Assembly: GCA_037903355.1 (NCBI GenBank)
Contig: JBAJFE010000004.1
Span: forward strand, 4,386,001 to 4,450,000
Length of the DNA stretch: 64,000 nt
Direction: 5' to 3'
Source of the DNA: Trichuris trichiura
Taxonomy: Eukaryota > Nematoda > Enoplea > Trichinellida > Trichuridae
In this document: positions 28,801-40,232 of the stretch, one piece after another
How the letters are laid out: every line of letters starts with the position of its first letter
Position numbering within the stretch: the stretch's first letter is position 1
Notes under the pieces: model-generated
Database searches by the model: none
What the model saw: the letters and a program-made list of their open reading frames with translations, nothing else
Told to the model about the DNA's origin: nothing
Translations under genes and position numbers: made by a program

Positions 28801-31800
28801 TTTGGGTGGAGTCTCCCTGTCGCCTGTGCTGCCTTTAGCGTAAATCTCTAACGATGCGTAGCGATAAAAGTGTCACCCATTGCGTCGACTTGGGCTGTTC
28901 ATATTGTTTCAAACAAGTTTGCCGCCAAAGGACTCCACCTCAGTTTTGCCCTTATAAGGTAAAACCGTGCTAGACTTCCGTATTCTAAGCGCGAAACCGC
29001 TGCAGTTGGGCGGTTGTCACTTTCACCATTATACTATTTTTGATTTTACTTTTTCCCTTCGCGCGCGTAGTCGTTGTTTATTTGCGCAAAAGAGGCTTGT
29101 ACAACACGCCCAGCTGATAAGAAGTAAGGAAAAAGTTTGCCATGCGCAGTTTTGAAGTCTTCCATCTCGGCCATAGTTTTCTTGTTCTATTGCACAAATA
29201 CTCAAATGCTGGATAAAATCGGGCTCAAATTTTCAGCCGCTTTTCGTAAAACGCGGGTTGAAGTCACGTGCAGTGGAAGCTTTGATAAAATGCACAAGTG
29301 GTTTATGGCAAAGCTGTCGGCGTAGCGTCTTTACTTTCTTAAATTGTCCACAGCTTCAGTGTCATCATAGAAACTATATTGAGTATGCAAGCAATTTTTG
29401 CCAAGCTCAATAAATTTGCATGCGAGCAAGTTTTGCCTCGCAAACTGAAGCTGAACTTCGCTGGGAATACTTGTTGTCGATTGAAGATGGTAGAACTGAC
29501 GATGGGCGCAAGGGCCCGTATTGTACGCACTCGTTTAAGAACACAGCTGAATTTTGCGTCTATCACGTGAAGTGGTAGTTTCAACTTGTTTCTCGGTGCT
29601 CAATGTTTTGGCTGACCGCCGCCGGAGTGTTCGGCCTGCATTGTACGTTTTGTTGTGTCAACAGTGGCAGTCAGTCCTTGGATAGACTCTACCTGTCCAT
29701 GCACGAGTGAAGCGTTCAGCGGTTATTCAGGTAGCGCTATTTCCAACTATGGCAACTCGTCAACGGCGCCTTTCTGCTTCGGTTCCGAATTCCGAAAACT
29801 TCCAAGACTTTTATAAATGCCACATGCCAGTCTTCCCTCATGTTCTCATTGTTACCGACTTTGCAGTTCATAAAGCCTTAGCGATTCCCTTGAAAATGAT
29901 GCTGCAGCTTGCTGGTGCCTATGCATGCCTTCATCCGCTGGAGGCGTGCTGAATGCCGCGTCCGCTTGAATGAACTATCCAAAATGATAGAGTGGCACAA
30001 TTCCATTGCAACTGAACGTCAACATGAGTCGTTTATCAAAGCGGCAGCAAGTTTGCCAGTTTCATTTCGATAATCAAAGGGTAGTTGCCGCTTAAGTTTG
30101 AATTTTGTGCCTATTGATCGTTTGCGAAGACCTGACGAGACAGGGTGCCCGCAAGAACCTGCCCTGCTGATGCAATGAGTCGTTTTGTTCGGCTCATTTG
30201 CCTTTCTGAATGATTACTTAAGAGTGAGTTAACACTTCGCTGCTTCTGCCATTGCTGACAACTTAAGGATACCGAAATGGTTGGAAAAAGTTCGTCGTAA
30301 TATGTTGTGATTTCTCTGTCGGGCCAAATCGGCCTCAGCCTAAGTTTTGGGCATTTTTCATCATTGCATCTATTGCCTTTGGCGGGATTGATGTTCCTTT
30401 GACTCCAGTGCACATTATGGCCCTCTATTAGCGTCGAGGAGTACTACGCGCAAGAATTAACTTTGACCCAACCGTGATCGGTATCAAAAATGTTTTCGCC
30501 GAGGAGGTCGGCGCTGCTGTTGGTCACTGATGCGCAAAGTGGTGACCGCGTGGGAAACACTTCAGGGAGGTCACTCGTCCGCCTGAGGAGGATCTCCTTC
30601 TGGCTTTATTGCTAACACCCGCAGCGGCAATACCGGAATGACGGGTCCATAGTCGGTAACTATAATAGGCGGAATAAAGACGACAACTTTTGTCGGAAAG
30701 GTGAAATTGATCGTAAGCGCTGCCTTTTATCGAATCCTTGTCCCGCTTCTAGCCTTTGTGCATCCGACCAACGAGCCGACATAGTGTGTGTCGTTTACGT
30801 TTGCTATCTTTTGCCGTACCGACCCGTTGGACAACTTTATTGTTCAGTGTGAGAACGAAACTTCGCACGGAAGTACCAACTGCCGGCTGGCGAACTCTTA
30901 ACAAGCGAGTGTGGTTACGGGCTGCTTGTTCACCGGATAAATCGTCAGCCATACTATCCTTGTGACCAAAATGGCTTTTGGAGAACTTGGAGGTCAAAAA
31001 GTACCTTCCTTTCAAAGAGGCGGTATGTTTACACGTTTGCTGCGAAGAGAATGACACCTTTGGCTACAGCGCATAGCTGCAATCACTTGTTTGTTGCCAG
31101 CAGCAGTTTCCGCGTGCCAAGTTCCAATTGTTCCCCGCAGGACAAGTGAACATATCAGGGAACTAGAAACGGCGGCCACCATTTGACTTTCAGGACGTCT
31201 GCGGACACGAATCGCCACTTGAGCGCATTGTCGCTGCGGAATTTATGTTGACCTACCCATCGAATCAGCGGCGCAACAATCGTCTTGGCAACCCAGCACA
31301 AAGGTGGCGTGTCAACGTGTGTCAACAACAAAGAGTATAGAACGAAGCAGCGACAGGGTCATCTGTTGACACATCTGGTCCCTGAAAGGTACGGTGGTAC
31401 CACTTACACGACGGGAATGACATAGAAAACGTCTGAATTCTTGCATTCCGCAAGAATGCAAGAAGTTTTTGAACTCCTCAAGTGATTCCCTTCTTCAAAG
31501 GAAACTTTGGTGGCATACTGCTTACGGTCGTTCTAAGGACCCCAAAAAGCTGCAGTGCAATGTAAACAACCATAGTGAGTGCGACTCTTTAAAATTAAGA
31601 TTATTTTGCTACGCATAGCTTGCCGTCGACTGTAGGCAAGTGTAAAACAGCAAGAAAGGGCAATTTTAAATTACTGTAAATGCAAATTACAGTGCTTTTA
31701 AAAAAAGCCGTCAATGCCTCTGTAGTAGTGCCTTACATTCAATGCAAACGAAGCCTGAAAGAGAACGAATAAAATTCTTTGGACGCTCTTTAACGACCGG

Positions 31801-34259
31801 TTGCTCGTAAGGGCTCCAACAGATGAGCAGGAAACACTCCGTCCATGATGCTTGAAAATGCATGACCGTTCGACAGTGTTAAACGCCGTGCTTGTCGCCG
31901 CCGCTACTGGTTTTTAGGCGGCATGGCTGCGGGGCAAAGCATACTTACGCTCATAATGGATGAAAAATGTGGAATTACAAGGTTTGTACTCAATCAAAGC
32001 TAGAAGAAACAGGGTTTTTATCGCAACGAGAGCTGAACGAAAAACATGAAAACGAAAGCGACATTTTCAGGCCGTTCCACAACTCTTCTTCTCGTCAAAG
32101 GAGCACCTACCTCTCACTTTCGCTGTCGCAATTGCACATAATTCATTTAGCGATTATTCCGTTACACCTATGATCGATTGCTCGCTTCTGTCAATTACAG
32201 CCGGCCTGCTGCTGACAGCAAATTGGTTTCCACCGAAACTGTCACAATTTGATCTGTTACGCAAGAGAGATCTCTTGGAACCCATTGGCGCTATATAAAG
32301 AAAGAAATTAATTTAAAACTATTTTTAGAATCCTTACGCCAATGAACGCGGCTAGGAGCTTCGACAAGAACGAACTATTTTTAAAAATGCAATAAAAGTT
32401 TTCCATAGTACCTGCGGTACAAATGGCTTGCTGTAAAGGTCAATCAGTTGCTTCAACCCGAACTAAAATTTTGCAAGCTGCAAGCCTGCCGGGCTTTTTC
32501 AGCTATAGAAGTTATGTAGTACTTGCATGTTTACAAACTCACTCGCTAAAAGTGAGATAAGCGCAAGTTCTGGAAGATTGAGTGAAAGCTACTTTATCCA
32601 AGCTGACGTCGGATTTCACATGTGCTAACTGAAGCATTAGGTCAGCAAAACTAAAAGATTCTTCTCTTCCTGCTAACTGCAGCATACATTCTATTCTTTG
32701 ATAACCTGAGTACCAAAGGAAGCACATCTAAAACGATACAGCTTGTTTACTGATGAAACTTCCAGTAAGATTACCGTAGAAGGAAAAACAACAGAAATAG
32801 TCGAAGACTTGAAAAGTCGCAATGCTCAATGCAACCCAAAAAGCGCCTGAAAAGTATTCATCATTTGGAAGTCAACAAACGCAAAGTAGCCTAAAAGCAA
32901 GCTTCTGTAACAGTCTTTCAAAAAAACATGACCTGTTGTTGCCATGGTAAGATGCATGATTTCGTAACTGCTGTATAGATCTTAAGCAATGTTTACGAAA
33001 AAACAGGTTTACTTAACGTCAAATTAAGGTACGTAGTTGTTGACAGCGTCTGTGTAATCTGATTATTCTGAAACTGACGACTGCAGAAATTTCATCCCGA
33101 AGGCTACCTATCCTACTGTGAGTTAATAGACACGTTGTTTCTGCAATAAGTATGAAAGAGCCACTACAGTAGTACAAATTCATTTTCGCACGAAAATTTT
33201 ATATTTTATCAGTTATGCCTTCAGTGAGGACGAGAAGTAATTAATACATCATTTTGCTATTTCTTTTGCGCAATAGCGTTGATAGTTCTGTAATACTAAT
33301 AATTAGCTGTAATCGACAAACTCCGGAGACTCTGAGGCTCATTACGTTGAGATCAGAGAAAAACACAAACTTATTTTAGAAAGGGAATCATAAAAAACGG
33401 AAAAAAACAAAGACTGTAAGCTTCCTAACGGATGCTCAGATTTCCACTGTATTAGGAACGGCTTTTAGCTTATATAAGAAAAAATGGAATAGGGGTTCAA
33501 GTTTTTAGGATTTCAATGTTTGGAAAGCCAAACCTTACTGCATTTTTTGATTGCGCGAAATAGATCCCGCTTCCCCGCTTTTGTTACCACTGACAGTATA
33601 CAGGTCAGCGTGATAACAATTTTTTCGCTGTTTCTAACTCGAGCAAACGCTGAAAGTGCTACCGAACGCTTAATAGTTTTACCCAATTTGCATAAAGCGA
33701 ACGACTTTTGAAATAGTTGATAAAACTGCGCTTTTCGCGCGCTGCTGTCATAGTCAAAATGAACAAGAAACCACAGGTTGAGCTTGAGGAGTTTGGCAAC
33801 TGCCTAATAGTCATGTCAGCTTTTTTCGCTGGATGATAGGATGGAAATAATACTCAATATCTAGCTAGAAAAATTTTAAAACAGCCTGCCACTTTGCTCC
33901 ATCGTTTGTTGGCTTATTAAATCGCAGAAACTGGATATCCAAATTCCTACATTTTGACGGGAACTTTATTACATGGTACTGTAGTGTATTTAAAACTTTA
34001 CGGTACGAAATGCAGGTAAGCATAGTAAAGTAGGAGACGGAAATGGGGACAGGAAAACACAGAGAAGGTAGGGTTGACTAGTGCGGCTGACATATGTGAC
34101 TGCTTTAGTGCCAAAGAAGAAAAGCACCGTTATTTTGAACGTGTTCTTCTTTTCGTAGTCGTGCATATCTGCGTCACATCCGAACGAGTTGTGGCGAAAT
34201 CCAGCAGTCGAACGGCATGGACAACCCCAGACAGCCCGCTGGACTACTAATAAGACAAT
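25804..34259. other. Long gene-poor stretch, GC-richer than its surroundings in 25.8-31.5 kb
   Basis: Many open frames overlap in all six frames between about 25.3 and 31.2 kb, which is what low stop density in GC-rich DNA produces. Apart from the weak candidate at 26817-27285, I find no set of exons with matching phases, and no family motif. From about 31.5 kb the base composition returns to AT-rich, and nothing coding is seen before SLX1. Confidence 0.5.
26817..27285 (-). CDS. Weak candidate for a small four-exon protein
   Basis: Starting at ATG 27285, a 27-codon segment ends at a GTAAGA donor. Segments beginning after a CAATGCAAG acceptor and after a GGCTAG acceptor continue in phase, with GTTGCA and GTGAGT donors. 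A last segment ends at a TGA at 26817. The conceptual product is about 80 residues with a DSFHTYTCYVEATPF stretch and a glycine-rich end (YGTGGRGGN). All introns would be about 50-90 nt, like genuine ones here. No family is recognised, and such chains can arise by chance in this composition. Confidence 0.18.
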
Positions 34260-35352
34260 TCAGCTGGACAGATCAGAACTTTCTGGAGAATCTGCTACGG
34301 TCAAATCAGCCCGCAGGTTAATTATAGTGGACATCCACTCGCCCCATAAAAATCTTTGGCAGCAAAGAGGGCACTGACCGGATATGGGAATGATAAAATT
34401 TGGTTCTTCCAGCGTGAACAGCTTGCCCAAGCATAGCACATGGAACATACCCGAACAACTGTCAGACAAACAGCTCAATAATGAGCCCTCACAAGAGCCA
34501 TTGCAAACCGAGCAAATATCGCGTACTGTCGTTACGTCTCTGCTGCGCTTTGTTGAACAGTCAATTTCCTCCAGGAGACCATACACAACTTTGATATGGC
34601 GCGGTGTGGTCAAAATGTTCTCTGCCGATTGTCGGTATTTCTTAAGCACGCGTTACTCAACATGTTTAACCTTGGCGAACAAAAGAGGCAAACCTCATTC
34701 AACCATCTGACCGTCAAAGGCAGTCGGTTCCACGGACCAGTGGACAACATGTGATTTGCAATGCGGACATGGAATTGCAACTTTGTTTCCTTTGCGCGCT
34801 TGCGAAGATTAAGCTGTCTCAAACGCCGCGATTTTGCCGGATGCTGCCAAGCCCACTCGAACTGAAACAACATTGCCCATTTTCAAATATCGAAACGCGG
34901 AGGCTAACCCGAAGGGCGCATATTTCATTTGGAAAGCCGTGAACGAGCAAAGCCATCTCCCTAAATGAACAAAAGAATAAAGAATGCGAGCGAAACAAAT
35001 TTCACGACGTTGTTCAATTGCAAAAGCTTTGGTCAACCGCATTATCTTAAGCATCGACTGACGGTTATGAGTAACAGTGACTAGCATGACGTACAGGGCG
35101 TCATAAACTTAAAAAATATTTAAAAAAACATTGATTCTAAGGTCAAAAATACGAATATGAATTCACATGTTCATACCACGGTCCGCGATCACTGGTTCGG
35201 AACGCTCCGCCAAAACGGCGGCCGCGATTGTGCTGCTTGAGCCGCCGATTAGGATTTACGGTAAAACCGACGTAGCATCGTCCACGAAAGCAAGGCTGAG
35301 AAGATTCGCTGACGAGCAAGTAACAACCATAAAAGTCTGACGAAGGAGCCAT
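34260..35352 (-). CDS. slx1: Structure-specific endonuclease subunit SLX1
   Basis: Four exons (35352-35177, 34960-34909, 34861-34694, 34640-34260) encode a complete 258-residue protein (human SLX1 is 275). The N-terminal GIY-YIG nuclease domain shows [24 protein letters not shown] with the catalytic arginine, and FEWAWQHP with the metal-binding Glu78. The C-terminal RING/PHD-type zinc domain begins with Cys175/Cys178 and continues through [10 protein letters not shown] to CPLCC. With its scaffold SLX4 the enzyme cuts branched DNA such as Holliday junctions and flaps during repair and replication restart. The ATG at 35352 gives the usual short N terminus. It is head-to-head with the gene starting at 35802, with about 450 bp between. 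Confidence 0.96.
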
Positions 35353-35801
35353 TAATGCCGCCAAAGCAAATCAAGAAAAACAGTTTTTTACATGATGTGC
35401 AGGTTCAATGCTTTTAACTCATGCATTGTTATTTGGGAAGGCAAAGTAACTTGTGTAACAACAGTCACCCAATGTTAATTATCCATACCTGGAAAACTAA
35501 TTCTTAAGCACTGGTTCCATTAAAGAAAAATGATGAAACGAAGTACTTGATACTTCCCCAACATCAGTTGGTGCTGGAGATGAGAAAAAATAATTTCTGA
35601 AAGCAACGATTAACAATACTTTTTCACAATAGTCTTACGTGTGAATTCGGTATACATAATGAAAAACAGCCCATTGCTTAGTCTGTACTTGCGAACATGT
35701 TGACTTTTATTCTTTTGAACCTTTTTCTCAACCATACTGTAGCTACCATTTCAATATATCTGTTTTTTAAAGGTGTGTAATTGCTAAACGAAGAAAAAGC
35801 A
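35353..35801. promoter_or_regulatory. Presumed bidirectional promoter region
   Basis: About 450 bp between the divergent starts of SLX1 and the unknown lysine-rich protein gene. Its role is inferred from gene layout only; no individual site is identified. Confidence 0.4.
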
Positions 35802-38111
35802 ATGCCAGTGCGTCGTTCGCGCCGTCGGGATTGTCACTCGTTGTCCGATTGTCCTCTGCCAAACAAGTTTGACGAATCTTACGAACGCTTTCGAGAAAAT
35901 TTCAAAAAGATATCACGTCGCTGTGCCAGCCTTGCTTGCACGCCAGGTTCTTCTGATGGGGTAGTCATTGAATTTAATAAGCTGATTGCCCTGAGTAAAA
36001 CTTCTGATTTCCCGACGCTTGAAACTTTTGGAAGCGACTCGTCTGCACTCTACTTTCCCGACTTTTCCTGGACATCAACAACCAATAAACGGTCAACCTT
36101 TGACGATAACAGTCCTTGCAGTGAACCGACGGACATCTGCATCAGCCGTTGTAACTCTTCAAAGCTGGCATTCTCCATGGTAAGCGCTCTGTTACTATCT
36201 TTCAGTTGAAACATTGGCTTGCAACATGAAGCCAGTGTCTGCTTACCACTGGCCTATTTTGCTAGCGTAATATTCGTAAGCTTTTGCTTAAACTTAGATT
36301 CTCCCGGACTGAACCTTTATTACTTTTCGGTAAACTAGCGTTGAAGTTACAGCTCCATTAAGTAAAGCGTTTGAGCTCCTTTTGTAGTCGAAGTATTTTC
36401 TTATAGTTTGAGAAGTCCTCCATGTGCGCGGTCCAAAAAAAGCCGAAGTATCATGGAACCGTGCTGCAGGTATGGGTTTATTGTCCCACAATTATTGCTA
36501 AGCCTAAATTTTACCAGAATATATTGGACGAAGAGGAAAACGAAGCAGACCCGTTGACGGTATGTGAAACTGCTGCTGCCTTCATTTTCATGATGAACTG
36601 TCGGTTACAGGACGACCCCTGGGCGTCTCCGCTTGGTCATACTGTTGAGCCCCAAAAACCCTCGAAGCAAACTAAAACAAAAGAAAATGGAAAGGTGCAT
36701 TTTAACACAGTATTTTTTTCTTCCATTTTTGTGAGATAACTTTGGGTTGACTTGAAACTTTGCTCACTGCTGATTTTATTTTGTGAAAGAAACTATCAAG
36801 TAAATTGGCGAGAAGCTGAGATGCCTTTACGGTTTTTTGCATAAATAAGGAGGAAGTATTCAGCAGAAATATATGACTTTTTGCTTTAGCACTTCGTAAC
36901 TGCTCAAAGTAGAATCTTGCAAGTATACCGGCGTGCTCAGCTCCTCTGACTTCTGCAGCTGAGGATTTACGCGCGTATTCAACTGGTGTGATAATGTGTT
37001 TTGTGTTGCAGAAAAACCTTTATGAAGCGAAAACTGAAAAGCGAACTGGAAGAAAGATAATCAGTCAGGATGACGCAGAGGTAGGATGTTTGTCGCATAG
37101 AAGAATAAAGTGAAAAATGGTTTTACAGGATATAGAAATCGGTGCACGTCTTCCATCTAAAGTAAGTTTACATTTAATTTTGGAGACTTGCTGAGTTCCC
37201 TTAAAAGTGCTTATATTTTAAATATGAATAGAACACTGCGTCTTTATCTGTATGCATAATGTAGCTTACTCTGATAAGATAAGCGGTAACACATGGTTTT
37301 ACAAAATTCTGGCATTAATCTATTAATCATGATAAGATTTTGTCTTACTATTGAAATCTTTCGGGGCAGCGCAAAATCCCAATTTCTCTTCCTATCCAGA
37401 ATATGGGATTACGTTTTCAAAATAACTTCACGCTAAAATTTTAACAGTTAACAACTAGGATTGTGCTAAGATTTTTGCTTCGGCTTAGTAGTCGTTCAGT
37501 CTTATCTGACCGTCCGTCATCCCGAAAAGATTGCACATGATGTTTTCTTCGCAAAGATGCTGCAGTGGGTTACCATTTCCTCCAACACTTAGGCTTAGGC
37601 AGTTGCACGAGAATCGGATCGTCACCATCACTTTCACCTTACTTGATAGGACTTAGCAACATACCTGAAATTTTTGCTTCCTTTCTAGTATTGTATCAGG
37701 CTGATTCCTAGCCTTAGTTGTTGGAGTTGGAATCTAAAATCCCGAAAATCCGAATAAACGAAACCCTGAGTCATCAAACTTGACCGCTGTCTCCTGTTCT
37801 TCACAGTTGACGTAGGCCACCTATGCTTTAATCAAGAATGATGGACAGTGAGTTTTAGGATTTTGAGCCGCGCCTTATGAATCGAACGAGCGCTGGTATT
37901 AGTAGTTCAATCAGTGTGGTTGTGAAGTTGCATTATTAGTAGGTGCGAATCGTGTGTCTAATAATTCTGAACTTCTCAAGGCAAAGACAACTGTGAAGAA
38001 GGATGCAAATATGGCAGAGCCTAGCAAACACAGTGAGAAGAAAGGGGCCAAAAGCGAAATGAAACCTGCAAAGACCTATCATAAATCAGATGTAAATTTT
38101 TCTTTCATTTC

Positions 38112-38184
<73 letters not shown>

Positions 38185-38878
38185 GAAGTCTAGTGTGAAC
38201 TGTTTTTGTTTCTGCGACGAACAAATATTAGCATTAGTAGTTCAGTTAGTGTGGTTATGAAATTGCATCTTTAGCAGGCGCGAATTGTATGTCTAATAAT
38301 TCTGCACTTCTCAAGGCAAAGACAGCTGTAAAGAAGGATGCAAATACGGCAGAGCCTAGCAAACACTGTGAGAAGAAAGTGGCCAAAAGCGAAGTGGAAC
38401 CTGCAAAGACCTATCATAAATCAGATGTAAATTTTTCTTTCATTTCTGTTATTATTATTATTATTATAATTCTTTTTCTTCTTTCTTTTTTCTTCCCTGC
38501 TTGCTAACGGGTGCGTTATTCAGAATAAAAATTTTTGCGGCTTTGCAACCTGTTCGTTAAAATAACGTTTATTTCTAAACGTTAACCCGCGGAGCTTAGC
38601 GATTGTTAGTGTTGCCGCCGTCCTGGAAGGTCGGTTGGGTGCTCGCTGCGAAGTCTGACTGACTAGGTGGGACCAAAGCCCGACGGGTCAAAGATCGACC
38701 TGACGGCTGAGGTTCCCGCCGGTCGGAGGGAGCGGCTTGCTAACATAATGACTGACCCGACGGGCGGCACACAGCCCTGATGATGGGCCCCGGTGAGGCC
38801 CGAAAGCTCCTTGAGTTAACGTTTAGAAATAAACGTTATTTTAACCAACGGGTTGCAAAGCCGCAAAAATTTTTATTA

Positions 38879-38933
<55 letters not shown>

Positions 38934-39124
38934 GAAAATGTGGTTTCTTCGTACGGGACCGTATATTTTCACAATGCACAGGTTTTATTACGGAATAGTT
39001 CCCGTTTTAATGCGCGTAAACTCAACTAGATAATTCACAACCGCTGAAGACGGGTCCCGGTCGACCCGAAAGCTCCAGAGTTTACGCGCATTAAAACGGG
39101 AACTATTCCGTAATAAAACCTGTG

Positions 39125-39162
<38 letters not shown>

Positions 39163-39376
39163 TTGAAAACTGGATGTTTTGTAACGTTCAATTAGTGTTT
39201 GTGAATTGCATCATTAGTGGGCACGTATCTTATGTCTAATAGTTCTGCACTTCTCAAGGCAAAGACAACTGTGAAGAAGGATCCAAAAATGGCAGGGCCT
39301 AGCAAGCACTGTGAGAAGAAAGAGGCCAAAAGGCTGCAAAGACCTATCATCAGATGTAAATTTATTATTATTATTA

Positions 39377-39424
<48 letters not shown>

Positions 39425-39710
39425 GTTGTTGTTGTTGTTGTTGATGTCTAGTTTGAACTGTTTTTGGATTTGCAACTTACAAATACTAGTACTGGTAGTT
39501 CAATTAGTGTGGTTGTGAAGTTGCATCATTAGTAGGCGCGCATTGTATGTCTAATAATTCTGCACTTCTCAAGGCGAAGACAGTTGTAAAGAATGATGCA
39601 AATATGGCAGAGCCTAGCAAGCACTGTGAGAAGAAAGCGGGCAAAAGCGAAGTGAAACCTGCAAAGACCTATCACGAAACAGATGTAAATTTTTCTTTTA
39701 TTTCCATTTC

Positions 39711-39786
<76 letters not shown>

Positions 39787-40232
39787 GCTGTTGAAGTCTA
39801 GTTTGAACTTCATAGTTTTTAAATTTGCTACTTACAAATAAGTGTTCAGATAATAGCCGACGATGGTGCTGCCAGCATACCGCTGGTTGACAAGCAAATG
39901 AGGAAAGTGGCAGCAAAAAAGAAGCCAACACGAAATAAGCACGTTTTCAAGTTACGCTTTGAAACGTTTCCTACAATTGTGAGCGATATTGTCAACGTGC
40001 CGGTACCACAAGAAAGCATGCTTTGTGAGCCTAGACAAAAGACGACAAACGATGTACCTTCAGCGTAAGTCTGTGCGACATGCAGATTTTATGAATCTTC
40101 TGCAAGCTTTGTTTCAGCGAGGAAGATATGATGCGTTTGAATTACTTGTTTGATCATCTGCGCCTTACGCAAGACCGTATTCAGCTCTGGCTGGACATGG
40201 GAGGTGAAACTTATCCACGTCAAAAAAAATAG
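35802..40232 (+). CDS. Unrecognised lysine-rich protein with a tandemly duplicated cassette exon
   Basis: Exons with matching phases are 35802-36179, 36518-36559, 36611-36694, 37012-37080, 37129-37161, then one or more copies of a 111-nt phase 0/0 exon (37981-38091, 38316-38426, 39574-39684), then 39850-40064 and 40118-40232. Without the cassette the protein is 311 residues; each copy adds 37. The N terminus is basic (VRRSRRR), the middle is Ser/Asp/Glu-rich, and the later part is Lys-rich with RKVAAKKKPTRNKH, suggesting a nuclear or chromatin-associated protein; that is inference. The C-terminal piece (LFDHLRLTQDRIQLWLDMG) looks helical. Acceptors and donors are good except that the second exon could begin earlier, near 36470. 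Splicing onward from 40202 instead of using the TAG at 40230 is also possible. I do not recognise the family. Confidence 0.55.
38112..38184. repeat. (ATT)n microsatellite
   Basis: About 24 uninterrupted ATT units directly after the donor of cassette copy 1. On the opposite strand it reads as poly-Asn, which is not coding. Confidence 0.97.
38524..38877. mobile_element. Inverted-repeat element with hammerhead-like core (element 1)
   Basis: Arms 38524-38586 and 38815-38877 are reverse complements over 63 nt with a few mismatches. Between them lies CTGATGA (38777-38783), a GGGCC/GGCCC helix, and GAAA (38802-38805) followed by GCTCC, which pairs with GGAGC at 38591-38595. This is the order of a type I hammerhead ribozyme: stem III, stem I, CUGANGA, stem II, GAAA, stem III. 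A further pairing of GCCGCC near 38620 with GGCGGC near 38765 could form stem I. One extra nucleotide precedes stem II relative to the minimal consensus. Similar cores occur in Penelope-like retroelements and other small retroelements; assignment to one of these is inference. The element sits between ATT arrays. Confidence 0.6.
38878..38933. repeat. (ATT)n microsatellite between the two inverted-repeat elements
   Basis: About 18 ATT units immediately right of element 1 and about 40 nt left of element 2. Confidence 0.95.
38973..39128. mobile_element. Inverted-repeat element with hammerhead-like core (element 2)
   Basis: Arms 38973-39023 and 39078-39128 are perfect 51-nt reverse complements. 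The 54-nt interior contains CTGAAGA (39044-39050), a GGGTC/GACCC helix and GAAA (39068-39071) followed by GCTCC, the same core layout as element 1 but with different arms. CTA at 39026-39028 would be in the position of a cleavage triplet. Stem I is short or degenerate. The element is flanked by ATT arrays on both sides. Confidence 0.6.
39126..39161. repeat. (ATT)n microsatellite right of element 2
   Basis: About 12 ATT units begin at the last bases of the right arm of element 2, as if the array were a tail or an insertion target. Confidence 0.93.
39362..39442. repeat. (ATT)n followed by (GTT)n
   Basis: An imperfect ATT array switching to six GTT units after the donor of decayed cassette copy 3. 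Confidence 0.95.
39711..39786. repeat. (ATT)n microsatellite after cassette copy 4
   Basis: About 25 uninterrupted ATT units, the longest array of the cluster. Confidence 0.97.

Larger units (their letters stand above)
37930..39850 (+). repeat. Four-copy tandem duplication including a cassette exon
   Basis: A unit beginning with a GTGTGGTTGTGAAGTTGCAT-like lead, an ATGTCTAATAATTCTG-like polypyrimidine/acceptor stretch, the 111-nt coding block, a GAT|GTAAAT donor and an (ATT)n array occurs four times, with coding blocks at 37981-38091, 38316-38426, 39259-39355 and 39574-39684. Copies 1, 2 and 4 stay open and in phase. Copy 3 has lost 14 nt, which breaks its frame. The second and third copies are separated by two foreign inverted-repeat elements. 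Confidence 0.85.

Noticed and set aside
31437..31461. Short inverted repeat TTCTTGCATTC with its complement
   Set aside because: Eleven base pairs with a tiny loop in unannotated DNA; expected by chance a few times in a window this size.
39529..39813. Poly-asparagine and poly-isoleucine open frames over the ATT arrays
   Set aside because: They are translations of a microsatellite, not proteins. The real coding block ends at the GTAAAT donor before each array.
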